Shown piece by piece: positions 1-9,385 of a DNA stretch of 64,000 bases. Made by a program: the position numbers and the translations under genes. The notes under the pieces are model-generated. The model saw only the letters and a program-made list of their open reading frames with translations. It did not search any database and was not told where the DNA came from. Origin of the DNA: VBAU01 sp036005185 (GTDB lineage Bacteria; Bacteroidota; Bacteroidia; Chitinophagales; Chitinophagaceae); NCBI GenBank assembly GCA_036005185.1, contig DASYQS010000064.1:62001-126000 (forward strand), given 5' to 3'. How positions within the stretch are numbered: the stretch's first letter is position 1; each line of letters opens with the position of its first letter.

Positions 1-579
1 CCCTGACATTATTTTATGGACGGTGTACCACGGCGACCATGCTCCATTCAAATCAAAACCTCTTGAGCGAATATTTCCTTTCGCCACCTCTGCCCATATG
101 CTATCTTCTTTTGGAATGGCGCCAACGTAGCCCGTCTTTCTTGCTTTTTGTGTTTCTTCCAATTCATCAACAATATAATTCACTCTTTTACGAAATTCTT
201 CATCACCCGTAGACGCATAATGCAAAGCGCAGGCAGATAGGTAATGGCCGAGTGTATGTCCCGCCAATCCGGAAGATTCCCATCCACCGTACTTAGCTGC
301 CTTGGGTTGTAAACCTGCATGGGAACGGAAATCAGAAAGCAGCCTGTCTGGTTCAATTTTAAGCAGGTATTGAGCATCTGCTTCCATTGCTTTTTTAAAA
401 GGACCTTCTAAGAGTTTTACGTCTTTTAAATTAAAGGCATAAGCTTTTATATCGGCTTTCTCTTTCACTTTCACTTTCTTATTTTTCCATTCGGGAGCAA
501 GTGATTGGGCTTTTGTTGAGGAAGAAATAAAAACAATACAACAGAGTATAATTCCAGGAAGACATTGGAATCTCTTCAT
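1..579 (-). CDS. GH127/GH146-family beta-L-arabinofuranosidase (DUF1680), N-terminal part only
   Basis: The gene runs off the left edge of the window. The 193 codons read here start at the ATG on positions 577-579 with a signal peptide (hydrophobic residues about 8-24, then KAQS). What follows is the start of the (alpha/alpha)6 barrel of the DUF1680 families, including LLSDFRSHAGL, GGWESSGLAGHTLGHYLSA and WSPWYTVHKIM. These enzymes remove beta-linked L-arabinofuranose from plant glycans, and here the protein would be exported to the periplasm or surface. The catalytic Glu/Cys cluster lies beyond the window, so activity cannot be judged. It is divergent from the GH27 gene and shares a 378-bp intergenic region with it. 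The LAGHTLGHYLSA stretch resembles GH146 more than the GH127 enzyme encoded at 11324. Confident for the superfamily, less so for the exact family. Confidence 0.85.
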   Translation of the reverse strand, partial: MKRFQCLPGIILCCIVFISSSTKAQSLAPEWKNKKVKVKEKADIKAYAFNLKDVKLLEGPFKKAMEADAQYLLKIEPDRLLSDFRSHAGLQPKAAKYGGWESSGLAGHTLGHYLSACALHYASTGDEEFRKRVNYIVDELEETQKARKTGYVGAIPKEDSIWAEVAKGNIRSRGFDLNGAWSPWYTVHKIMSG

Positions 580-768
580 ACCATTTATATTTTTTTAAGA
601 AGTGGATGAATTTAAAATAAAACTACGATAGGCGGCAGGAACTGACTATTCATTTATTCACTTAAACTTACCCGATTTTAAGCAAAAATCTTTTTAGAAA
701 AAGGAATAAGAAGATTGTTACAGTGAAAATGATTGCGGTTAAAAATTGTAAAATTCGGGGTAAAATGT

Positions 769-801
769 TTTGATTGATTAGTTGTTTATGTGTCTACCTT
801 T
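769..801 (+). promoter_or_regulatory. Possible Bacteroidota-type promoter for the GH27 gene
   Basis: TTTG at 769-772, a 21-bp spacer and TACCTTTA at 794-801 approximate the Bacteroidota consensus TTTG-N19-TAnnTTTG, with one base off in the -7 element. It would give a leader of about 150 nt. This is a weak call made by eye. The rest of the 580-957 gap shows no coding signal and only the hairpin listed separately. Confidence 0.3.
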
Positions 802-904
802 AATTCGAGAATAGCAAGTAATCGTATTGATCGTTAATGAAAGAGATAGTTCGAAAATTAAAGTTAAGTAAAGAAAAGTTTCTCTTAAGCAGCAATCAAA
901 GTCA

Positions 905-933
905 ATAGCCTGCAACCTAAAGTTGTAGGCTAT
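905..933 (+). terminator. Terminator-like hairpin in the leader of the GH27 gene
   Basis: Arms 905-916 and 922-933 pair over 12 bp with one G-U wobble around a 5-nt loop, followed by CTTTATT. It ends 24 nt before the ATG at 958. The gene to the left points the other way, so the hairpin cannot be its terminator. It could attenuate GH27 transcription, protect the mRNA 5' end, or be a leftover terminator. Confidence 0.5.
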
Positions 934-957
934 CTTTATTCAACTAATTGATACATT

Positions 958-3183
958 ATGAGGAAATTTATTTTCTTTTTATTTGCCAATGCTTTTGTCC
1001 TTTATGTTTTTTCCCAGGATGTTTCTATAACAAAGGGATGGAAGTTTAAAACAGGTGACGACTCAACTGCATGGGCGTCTGCTTCTCTTGATGAAAAAGA
1101 CTGGAAAGCAATTGAAGTAGGCAAGCCATGGGAAATGCAGGGCTATACTGATTATGATGGTTTTGGCTGGTATCGTTTGCATGTGCTTATTCCGTCCTCT
1201 ATCAAAGAAAAATCTTTTCTAAAAGACAGTTTGCGTATTGATTTGGGACAGGTAGGCTCCGGTGATGAGGTTTACCTGAATGGAAAATTGATTGGCCGAA
1301 ATGCCCGTCGAAGTTCCAATATTAAAACAGGACGTCGTGGTCCGCGTTCTTATCTTATTGCAGCCAATGATCCTGCTATTTTATGGGATAAAGAAAATGT
1401 AATTGCAATAAGAGTATGGAACAATAATGGACCCGGAGGTTTATTGGCGGGCGATTATGCAATCAATATCGTTGACGTAACTGATCTTGCCACAATCAAT
1501 ACCGATAACAGTTTTGTTTTTAATGGTAACAATGAAATAACAAAAAAAATTCTTTTGCAATCCAATTACGATAACTATGATTACAAAGGGAAGCTGACAG
1601 TTTCCATTATAGATCCGGAAACCGGCAAACAAATTTTTAAGAAAGAAGCAGATGCTGGTTTTTCTAAAACAAACTCCTTTGAATATGTTTTTAAAAATAC
1701 TCTTCCTGAAAACAAATCTTACATCATTCAGTATAATTATATAGAAACAAGAACAGGAAAGCAAATCAATAAAACAGAAACCTCGCCTTATTTGCTTACT
1801 CCAAAAGTTTCTGCCCGGCCTCGCATTAATGGTCCTGATATATTTGGTGCCAGGCCGGAACGTCCTTTTCAATATAAAATCCCGGCATCGGGTGAAAAGC
1901 CCGTACAATATGCTGTAAAAAATTTACCGCAAGGTTTGAAAGTGGATGCAACTACAGGAATCATTACGGGAACGGTAAATAAAAAAGGCACCTATAAAGT
2001 AAAACTGTCCGCAAAAAACAAACTAGGCACAGCTGAAAAAGATTTTACGATTGAAATAGGAGACAAAATAGGTTTAACACCATCACTTGGCTGGAATAGT
2101 TGGAATGCATGGGGCTTAAGTGTAAGTGATGAGAAAGTGCGAATTTCTGCTAAGGCCATGGCCGATCATTTAATGAGTCATGGATGGACCTACATCAACA
2201 TTGATGATGGTTGGGAAGCTCCTGAACGTGCGGCCAATGGTGAGCTATCCTCCAATTCGAAATTTCCTGATATGAAAAAGTTGACCGATTATGTTCATAG
2301 CCTTGGCTTGAAAATCGGAATTTATTCTTCTCCGGGTCCCCGCACCTGTGGTGGTTATTTAGGCAGTTATCAGCACGAAGAGCAGGATGCAAAAATGTTT
2401 GCCGATTGGGGCATTGATTATTTAAAATACGACTGGTGCTCTTACTCTCAAATTGCGCCACAGAATCCGGATTTGAACGAGTTGAAAAAACCCTATGTTG
2501 TCATGCGTACGGCTCTTGATAAAGTGAATCGCGATATTATTTTTAGTTTGTGTCAATACGGTTGGGGTGACGTGTGGAAATGGGGAGCCGAGGTTGGAGG
2601 AAATAGCTGGCGTACCACCGGCGACATTACAGATACCTGGTCCAGCTTATCGAGGATTGGTTTTATGCAAGACAAATGTTCTCCTTATGCGCAACCCGGA
2701 GCCTATAACGATCCGGATATGCTCGTTGTTGGCAAAGTAGGTTGGGGACCAAGATTGCGTAATTCAAGGTTGACAGCAGATGAGCAGTACACACATATCA
2801 GCCTGTGGAGTTTATTGACCTCGCCGCTGCTAATTGGCTGTGATATGGGACAGTTGGATGATTTTACTTTAAATCTTTTGACGAACGATGAAGTACTTGC
2901 CATTAACCAGGATGCGCTAGGGAAGCAGGCATTCAAGCTAATTGATAAAGACAGTATACAGGTGTGGGTGAAAGAATTGAAAGATGGCAATAAGGCTTTT
3001 GGAATTTTTAACCTCACTGGCAATGCTCAAAAAACTACTGTGAATTTTGCCGATGTTAAATTGAATAGCCAGCTAAAGTTGCGTGATGTATGGCGTCAAA
3101 AAGATTTAGGAAAGTTCAGCAATACATTCACAGCAAGCATTCCTGCTCATGGGGTAATTCTTTTAAAAGCTTCCGGCAATTAA
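958..3183 (+). CDS. Secreted multidomain GH27 alpha-galactosidase / beta-L-arabinopyranosidase family enzyme
   Basis: Signal peptide (residues 1-19) followed by three parts. Residues about 20-175 are a jelly-roll sugar-binding-like domain (GWKFKTGDD, GFGWYRLHV, NVIAIRVWN). Residues about 300-367 look like an Ig-type putative-binding domain (LPQGLKVDATTGIITGT). From about residue 375 comes a GH27 (beta/alpha)8 barrel: LGWNSWNAWG, INIDDGWE, LKYDWC with Asp492 as likely nucleophile, and WRTTGDI with Asp556 as likely acid/base. A short beta-sandwich closes the protein. GH27 enzymes retain configuration and act on alpha-galactosides, and some act on beta-L-arabinopyranosides. At 741 residues it is longer than typical single-domain GH27 proteins because of the N-terminal modules. 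The next gene follows after 33 bp, suggesting an operon. Family is confident, substrate is not. Confidence 0.9.
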   Translation: MRKFIFFLFANAFVLYVFSQDVSITKGWKFKTGDDSTAWASASLDEKDWKAIEVGKPWEMQGYTDYDGFGWYRLHVLIPSSIKEKSFLKDSLRIDLGQVGSGDEVYLNGKLIGRNARRSSNIKTGRRGPRSYLIAANDPAILWDKENVIAIRVWNNNGPGGLLAGDYAINIVDVTDLATINTDNSFVFNGNNEITKKILLQSNYDNYDYKGKLTVSIIDPETGKQIFKKEADAGFSKTNSFEYVFKNTLPENKSYIIQYNYIETRTGKQINKTETSPYLLTPKVSARPRINGPDIFGARPERPFQYKIPASGEKPVQYAVKNLPQGLKVDATTGIITGTVNKKGTYKVKLSAKNKLGTAEKDFTIEIGDKIGLTPSLGWNSWNAWGLSVSDEKVRISAKAMADHLMSHGWTYINIDDGWEAPERAANGELSSNSKFPDMKKLTDYVHSLGLKIGIYSSPGPRTCGGYLGSYQHEEQDAKMFADWGIDYLKYDWCSYSQIAPQNPDLNELKKPYVVMRTALDKVNRDIIFSLCQYGWGDVWKWGAEVGGNSWRTTGDITDTWSSLSRIGFMQDKCSPYAQPGAYNDPDMLVVGKVGWGPRLRNSRLTADEQYTHISLWSLLTSPLLIGCDMGQLDDFTLNLLTNDEVLAINQDALGKQAFKLIDKDSIQVWVKELKDGNKAFGIFNLTGNAQKTTVNFADVKLNSQLKLRDVWRQKDLGKFSNTFTASIPAHGVILLKASGN

Positions 3184-3216
3184 ATGATTTGATCTGCATG
3201 TAAACAATTAAAAGCG

Positions 3217-4137
3217 ATGAGACTCTCCCAAGTTTTCCTAACCTCTTTTATAACCACAGTTTTTTTTTATTCCGAAGCCATTTCGCAAACAGACACGCAG
3301 GATAAAACATCTCAATCAACCAAACTTGTAGTAAGCTATGCGCAGGCAATGATAACGTTGCCGCCCGCATCATTATCCATAGATTCATTTTATAAAAAAT
3401 ATACAGACGCTTTTGGAATTCCGATTGTTTCATCCGGGAAAGTACCTGATGATGCTCTTCTGATTGCAAGAGATATTGTCAACTACATGTTGATCAAACG
3501 GCCAGATGTTCGCACTGCGTTGATCAATCGTGGTGCCCGTGTGCTTGTAATGGCAGAAACAGAAATGGAAACCGATTTACCCGAACGTCGCAATTGGAAA
3601 AAACCCGCGAAAAATGATCCTCGTCTTACGCCTGGTGAAAGAGAAAATTATGATAAACCCGGTGGAATTGCCAGCATGTCTGACCGTGAATATTGGAACC
3701 GGCGTGCCCGCGGCATGGGCGGTACTGTTACCTCATGTGCAGAAGAAAACCTGTTGGGTTACGCGGGTACACGCTATTATGGTGAAAACATTTTGGTGCA
3801 TGAATTTAGCCATAATATTATGGGAGCTCTTCGTAATGCCGATACTGCACTTTATAGGGAGATAGGAAAAGCGTATGAAGCTGCTAAAACCAAAGGACTC
3901 TATAAAGGACAATATGCAATCAATACGGTTGCAGAGTATTGGGCAGAAGGAACTCAATGGTGGTTTTGGTCGAACTATGAATTTTATGATGGTGATACGA
4001 GAGTTGAGTCGCCGGATGATTTGAAAACGTATGATCCTTCACTTTACAGCATATTGGAAAGAGTTTATCAGGGACATCACATACCCGCGGATGTTTATTA
4101 CAGTAAAAATATAAAACCTGTTCGTCGTAGGGAATAG
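3217..4137 (+). CDS. Secreted HExxH metallopeptidase-like protein
   Basis: The protein has 306 residues and a signal peptide (hydrophobic residues about 5-22, ISQ). A zinc-binding HExxH motif is visible at His195-Glu196-x-x-His199 (LVHEFSHNI). The EYWAEGTQWWF stretch about 40 residues later offers Glu240 or Glu244 as third ligand, which is the usual geometry of gluzincin-type peptidases. I do not recognise a named family. Similar EYWAEG-containing secreted proteins occur in saprophytes, but no substrate is known to me. It directly follows the GH27 gene and precedes the SusC/SusD operon, so it probably serves the same locus, perhaps by cutting a glycoprotein backbone. The peptidase call rests on the motif alone. 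A non-catalytic zinc protein is possible. Confidence 0.6.
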   Translation: MRLSQVFLTSFITTVFFYSEAISQTDTQDKTSQSTKLVVSYAQAMITLPPASLSIDSFYKKYTDAFGIPIVSSGKVPDDALLIARDIVNYMLIKRPDVRTALINRGARVLVMAETEMETDLPERRNWKKPAKNDPRLTPGERENYDKPGGIASMSDREYWNRRARGMGGTVTSCAEENLLGYAGTRYYGENILVHEFSHNIMGALRNADTALYREIGKAYEAAKTKGLYKGQYAINTVAEYWAEGTQWWFWSNYEFYDGDTRVESPDDLKTYDPSLYSILERVYQGHHIPADVYYSKNIKPVRRRE

Positions 4138-4675
4138 AAGTCGACCGTAAGGCAGAAGAATGCAATTCAAAATTAAAAAAACACATTAGCCATTGCCCAT
4201 CGCCAATTCATATAGCGTTCATGTGATAAATTCAAACGCATTTCCAGGCTTTCTGCGTTTGCATTCAATTTTATTTTGCCTCAAAATGGTCAGGTGCCTA
4301 AGCCCTCTGTATATCGTGTAAAATTTACACTTAAAGCACAAATATGTTCCCCAAGTGCGACTGAAACATTAATATCATTGAATAAAATTTTTTGCTGATA
4401 ATTTAAAAACTTCAGTCTTGGAATGTTGTTAAAATGCAAGTACTATTTGTTAATATACTATAACCAAATTCTCTCTAAATAAAATAGGTTTGATAAGAGA
4501 ATTCTTACTTCACGATCTGCTTTATTTAAAATGTTGAAAACTAAAATAGCTATTATGAGTAACTGCATCTTCTTTTCTATACGCTTAGCCCCTTCATGAG
4601 ATAAACAAGAAAACAGATTGCCCCGACAACCCACATGTTTATTCGAATGATTTTCTAGTTTTTTAAATAAATACT
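4138..4675. other. 538-bp gap upstream of the SusC/SusD operon
   Basis: No coding signal is seen. It should carry the promoter of the four-gene SusC operon. A perfect 7-1-7 inverted repeat, GTGTAAA-A-TTTACAC, lies at 4316-4330 and could be a regulator half-site pair. No confident -7/-33 pair was found by eye. Confidence 0.5.
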
Positions 4676-7600
4676 ATGAACTATTTCCGGCTGAAAAAAA
4701 GGGTACATCATTTGTTGGCGCTTGCATTTTTTATTGGCGTATCAGCCATTGCGCATGCACAGGTAACTGTTACGGGAAAAGTTTTGGATAAAAAAGACAA
4801 CACGCCTGTAGCTGGGGCTACAGTGCAGGTAAAAAACTCGCCAAATACTGCTACGGTAACAGATGAGAATGGAAACTTCAGTTTAAAAGTTCCTTCTTTA
4901 AATGCAACACTCGAAATTTCGTTCGTTGGGTTTATTAGACAGGAAATAAAACTAAATAATCGAAACAGTGTGGATGTCATTTTGGAGCAGGGTGAAAAAG
5001 CAATGGACGATGTTGTAGTGATCGGATACCAAGCGGTTCAGCGACGTAAAACAACGGCTGCTATAGCCACTGTCAAAGGAAAGGATATTGAGAATATGCC
5101 TTATCCAACTTTTGACCAAATGCTGCAGGGCAGGGTAGCTGGCTTAAACGTGTTAAACATTTCCGGCGAGCCAGGTTCAACAGCTATTGTTAATATTCGC
5201 GGAAGTTCTGCAGTAAGGGACCCGAATGACATCAGTGCCCCTTTGTATGTAATTGATGGGATTGTTTTTGATATAAGCGATCAGCGTAATGCCGGCCCGG
5301 CTATAAATCCGCTATCATCAATTAATCCGAATGATATTGAATCTATAGATATTTTGAAAGATGCCTCTGCTGCGGCCATTTATGGTTCGCGTGCAGGAAA
5401 TGGAGTGATCATTGTAAAAACTAAAAGACCAAAAACAGGCCCTCCGCAAATTCGTGTAAGCTCTTATGTTGGTATAAGTGCAAGGCCCAGAATGAAACCG
5501 ATGATCATTGGTGCTGCAGAAAGAAGACAGAAAATGGATATTCTCACTCAGTATGGTAGTTATACAGGTATGGGAAATCTTAGTCCCATGCTTACTGATA
5601 GCCTCAATCCCGCTTTCAATAACAATGTCGATTTTCAGGGCTTATTTCTTAAAGAAGCAATTATTCATAACGTAGAGGCGAGCATTGCGCAAGGCATGGA
5701 AAAACTTAGCTATCGTATTTCCTTTAGCAGGTATTATGAGGATGGAGTTATAAGAGGTTATGATTTTACAAGAACTTCTCCGCGTTTATATTTATCAATT
5801 AGGCCTGTTGACAAATTAGAAGTTACAAATGATCTTTTCTTCAATTTTCAAAAAACACATCACGGTCCGGGAAATACGGGCTTTTCAAGATATCCATTCA
5901 CCATCTGGGGATTCCCTTCTTCTTTCTGGCAAATCACTGAACAGGATATGAAAAATTACACAGGCCGCAATAGCCAGGTTTACGATGATGACCGGTCCAC
6001 TTCGATAAATGGAAATACCCAGGCCAATTTCAAGATCACAAAAGATTTGTTGTTTACAAGTTCCATTGCTTACAATTTTAATTTTAATCGTCGGGATTAC
6101 CTTGAACACATGTCAGTAAATCCTAACCGAAGGAATGATGCTACGAGTACTGTAACAAATGGTCGGCGTTGGGAAAATACCAATACTCTTATCTATACAA
6201 AAGAGTTTAACGATGTACATAACACCAGTATTCTTGTGGGAGAGGGTGCCGAAGAACAAGTAAATAATCGTACGTTTCTCAGAGGTAATAATATAGCTGC
6301 TAATTCGATAGTGGTTGTACAGGGAGTGCCTGCCGGTCCAAATTTGAGTGGTAGCAGTGACCTTGAAGAAAGATCAAGACTGTCTTATTTTACACGCCTT
6401 CATTATGACTATAAAGGAAAATACGGAATAGAACTCAACCTGCGCCGTGATGCTTCTTCCCGCTTTAGTGCTGATGACCGATGGGGTACTTTTCCATCAG
6501 CCTCTGCTCTTTGGGTAATATCGGATGAAAAATTCTTTGAGCCTTTTTCCAAGGTGGTTTCTTTTCTTAAGTTCCGGGGAAGTTATGGTATCACCGGCCG
6601 TGATCCGATTTCATATTATGGCCGCTACATTGCCTTGACAAATTCCGCAACTTACCAGGGTTCGTCCACGGGAGCAGGTGGAGGCACTAACTTAGCTTAT
6701 AATGGTGTAACAGTAGCTTACCCAAATTATAATATTACTGCTGCAGTGCCGGGAATTTCATGGGAAAGCTCTCCCCAGGCAAATATTGGCGTGGATATGA
6801 ATTTGTTTAAGGATCGTCTAAGCATCACAGCAGATTTTTATAGCAAGGATAACGAGGACTTAATTTTTGATATTCCTGTACAGGTGACGACGGGCTTTGT
6901 AACAGCAAGAGATAATTTTGTTACCGTGCGTAACAGAGGTATCGAGTTCACCATTACTTCCAATAATACGTCACGACGCTCCCCACTAAGGTGGACCACA
7001 ACTTTAAACTTTGCTTATAACCAGAATTATGTTTTAAAACTTCCGTATGATAACCGCGATTTCACCTTTGGCCCGCCGTGGTTAAAAAGAGTGTTGACTA
7101 TAGGTCAACCAGCCTTCCAGTTCTGGGTATGGAATGTGCCGAAGATATATAATTCCAATGACGAAGTTCCCGTAGATCCGCTCACAGGCAACCGAATGAG
7201 ATGGGGTTCTGCAACCGGACCATTTTTCACAGCAGGTGATCCTGCAAGAGTGGATTATAACGGCGACTATATCATTAATGATTTTGACAGGATCATGATG
7301 GGCGATCCGAATACGAAGATCGCCGGCGGCCTCATCAACAGTTTGCAATACAAAGGATTTTCCATGCAGATACTTTGCAATTTTATTACCGGCAGAAAAT
7401 TATGGAATGGTTACGTTTCCGACAAAATGCAGGATGCAGGTAGCACCAATCCTTATTCACGCTGGGGTCCTACTTCAGCAGTTTCATCTGATTTTCGCGG
7501 AGCACAGTTTTGGTTTCCAGGTGATGAGAATGCTGAATTTCCTGGCTTGCTGACCAATGCCGTGGATAAATGGCATATCGCTCAATCATTTTACGTAGAG

Positions 7601-7834
7601 GATGCCAGCTTTTTCCGTTTGAAAAATATTATGCTTGGATATATGCTTCCTGACAAATTTACTAAACGAGTGAAACTAAAATCATTGAGGCTTTATGCTT
7701 CTATAGATAATATTTGGGTTTACTCCAGGGCAACAGTGCCTGACCCTGAGCCGGTAACTCCTGACGGATATTCTAATGGCAACGATTATCCACTACCAAG
7801 GAAACTTACACTGGGGGCTGAAATTAATTTCTAA
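4676..7834 (+). CDS. SusC/RagA-family TonB-dependent outer-membrane transporter
   Basis: The protein has 1052 residues. It opens with a signal peptide (to about residue 28, AHAQ), then a carboxypeptidase-D regulatory-like beta-sandwich (about 30-110: VTGKVLDKKDNTPVAGATVQVK, SFVGF), the SusC signature region around DDVVVIGYQAVQRR, a plug domain (about 120-245: GRVAGLNV, VNIRG, PLYVIDG, DILKDASAAAIYGSR) and a long 22-strand-type barrel ending in a terminal Phe. Such proteins import oligosaccharides or glycopeptides across the outer membrane, powered by TonB and capped by the SusD lipoprotein encoded 18 bp downstream. The four genes from here to 11123 are closely spaced and probably form one transcript. 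Substrate specificity cannot be read from the sequence. The neighbouring arabinosidases suggest an arabinose-rich ligand. Confidence 0.96.
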   Translation: MNYFRLKKRVHHLLALAFFIGVSAIAHAQVTVTGKVLDKKDNTPVAGATVQVKNSPNTATVTDENGNFSLKVPSLNATLEISFVGFIRQEIKLNNRNSVDVILEQGEKAMDDVVVIGYQAVQRRKTTAAIATVKGKDIENMPYPTFDQMLQGRVAGLNVLNISGEPGSTAIVNIRGSSAVRDPNDISAPLYVIDGIVFDISDQRNAGPAINPLSSINPNDIESIDILKDASAAAIYGSRAGNGVIIVKTKRPKTGPPQIRVSSYVGISARPRMKPMIIGAAERRQKMDILTQYGSYTGMGNLSPMLTDSLNPAFNNNVDFQGLFLKEAIIHNVEASIAQGMEKLSYRISFSRYYEDGVIRGYDFTRTSPRLYLSIRPVDKLEVTNDLFFNFQKTHHGPGNTGFSRYPFTIWGFPSSFWQITEQDMKNYTGRNSQVYDDDRSTSINGNTQANFKITKDLLFTSSIAYNFNFNRRDYLEHMSVNPNRRNDATSTVTNGRRWENTNTLIYTKEFNDVHNTSILVGEGAEEQVNNRTFLRGNNIAANSIVVVQGVPAGPNLSGSSDLEERSRLSYFTRLHYDYKGKYGIELNLRRDASSRFSADDRWGTFPSASALWVISDEKFFEPFSKVVSFLKFRGSYGITGRDPISYYGRYIALTNSATYQGSSTGAGGGTNLAYNGVTVAYPNYNITAAVPGISWESSPQANIGVDMNLFKDRLSITADFYSKDNEDLIFDIPVQVTTGFVTARDNFVTVRNRGIEFTITSNNTSRRSPLRWTTTLNFAYNQNYVLKLPYDNRDFTFGPPWLKRVLTIGQPAFQFWVWNVPKIYNSNDEVPVDPLTGNRMRWGSATGPFFTAGDPARVDYNGDYIINDFDRIMMGDPNTKIAGGLINSLQYKGFSMQILCNFITGRKLWNGYVSDKMQDAGSTNPYSRWGPTSAVSSDFRGAQFWFPGDENAEFPGLLTNAVDKWHIAQSFYVEDASFFRLKNIMLGYMLPDKFTKRVKLKSLRLYASIDNIWVYSRATVPDPEPVTPDGYSNGNDYPLPRKLTLGAEINF

Positions 7835-7852
7835 CAAAGGCAAAGAACAAGT

Positions 7853-9367
7853 ATGAAAAAAAATATAACGATTTACTTATTTTTCTATGCTGTACTTGCG
7901 GCTTCCTGTAAAAAATTTTTGGACAGGGAACCTAAGAATACATCAACTGATGTGAACTTCTGGAAAAATGAGGCAGAAGCCAACTCGGCAGTATCTGGAA
8001 TATATGCCTTATTAAGAACAGCGATTAATTATCCCGAAGGTATCGGACATTATGCGTGGGGTGATTTGCCAACTGATGAGTTTGCATCTAATCAGACATT
8101 GGGAGGACAGGACTATGCTGCAATTAACCAAATCAACTGGTCAATTTCCATTTCTTCCACTGCCGCAACAGATGCAAGTCGCATGATGTACAGAGTGCGT
8201 CGTTGGGATAATTTCTATCGTGCTATTGACCAGGCCAACCGCGTATTAAAATTTGTTCCTGATATACCTTTAACAGAGTATACTGCCGCGAACCCTTCAT
8301 CTGTACAGCAAAGATTTTTAGGTGAGGCTTATTTTCTTCGTGCATTTACTTATTTCTATATCTCACGAATATGGGGTGATGTGCCTTTGGTACTGGAAAC
8401 TGTTGCAGATCCTACCTTAGGCGAAGCTCTCCCTCGCACTTCAAAAGATCAAATATTAGATCAGGCTATCAAAGATATTAACGAAGCTATTCCTAAACTT
8501 AGCTGGACGTCTGCTGTGGCAGACAAAGCCGTAAGAGCTAACCGGGCAGCTGCTTTTGCTTTGCTGGCACATATTTATGCGTGGAAGGGTGAGTATGACA
8601 AAGCTGCTTCCAGTGCTGATTCAGTTATCATCAAAGGTGGCTTCACTTATGTACCAAGATCAAATTTCACTTCAATTTTTAAAGGACAAAGTTCAGAAGG
8701 AATTTTTGAAATATCTCAAAACAAAACCAATGAAGGATATGCGACAGGGATTGGTACCAGAACATCAAAAGCACCTTATTTGCTGAGCAATACCGGAAAC
8801 AGTAACATGCCTTTAGATGTGAGTAATCTGTACTCACGCTTTTTTACCGATACAGTCAATGATTTAAGAGTAAAAAAGGGAATGGCATTTTTAGGCACTG
8901 CCGATCCAATTACTATCAAATACTCCGATAACAGTTTCATCACCTATACAGGACCAAACAATACTTCGCCAGTTGTGCTGCATAACATTGTTATCTTCCG
9001 TTTGGCTGACATTAAGTTATTAAGAGCAGAAGCGTTAACGGCCATAGGTGATAATGGCTCTGCAAGAACAATCCTCAATGAGGTCAGGGCACAAGCCGGA
9101 TTAGCGGCTTCTACAGCTACCGATGCTAATTTGTTTGAAGCCATCATTGATGAACGTGGACGGGAATTGTTTATTGAAGGACATAGGTATTATGATTTGG
9201 TTAGATTGGCAAAAAAAACGGGTATAGTAAAATTTGGATCGGGAGCTACACCACGAATCACCGCCGGTGAGTTTACTCAAGGCAAATATATATGGCCAAT
9301 TGACCCATCACTGATTATTGCCAATTCTCTTTTAACCCAAACTCCTTTTTGGGCCGATAAAATGTAA
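7853..9367 (+). CDS. SusD/RagB-family surface glycan-binding lipoprotein
   Basis: The protein has 504 residues with a lipoprotein signal (LAASC, lipid-acceptor Cys19) followed by KKFLDREP, the usual SusD opening. The TPR-rich helical fold shows in FYRAIDQANRVL, FLGEAYFLRAFTYFYISRIWGDVPLV and in the C-terminal DERGRELFIEGHRYYDLVRL and WPIDPS. It is the lid and ligand-binding partner of the SusC protein encoded just upstream and sits on the outer leaflet of the outer membrane. Full length and intact. Confidence 0.96.
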   Translation: MKKNITIYLFFYAVLAASCKKFLDREPKNTSTDVNFWKNEAEANSAVSGIYALLRTAINYPEGIGHYAWGDLPTDEFASNQTLGGQDYAAINQINWSISISSTAATDASRMMYRVRRWDNFYRAIDQANRVLKFVPDIPLTEYTAANPSSVQQRFLGEAYFLRAFTYFYISRIWGDVPLVLETVADPTLGEALPRTSKDQILDQAIKDINEAIPKLSWTSAVADKAVRANRAAAFALLAHIYAWKGEYDKAASSADSVIIKGGFTYVPRSNFTSIFKGQSSEGIFEISQNKTNEGYATGIGTRTSKAPYLLSNTGNSNMPLDVSNLYSRFFTDTVNDLRVKKGMAFLGTADPITIKYSDNSFITYTGPNNTSPVVLHNIVIFRLADIKLLRAEALTAIGDNGSARTILNEVRAQAGLAASTATDANLFEAIIDERGRELFIEGHRYYDLVRLAKKTGIVKFGSGATPRITAGEFTQGKYIWPIDPSLIIANSLLTQTPFWADKM

Positions 9368-9385
9368 ATCTCAAAAAAAGAAAAC

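Noticed and set aside
1441..1908. Open frame antisense to the GH27 gene
   Set aside because: Same reason: a composition artefact opposite a confident coding region.
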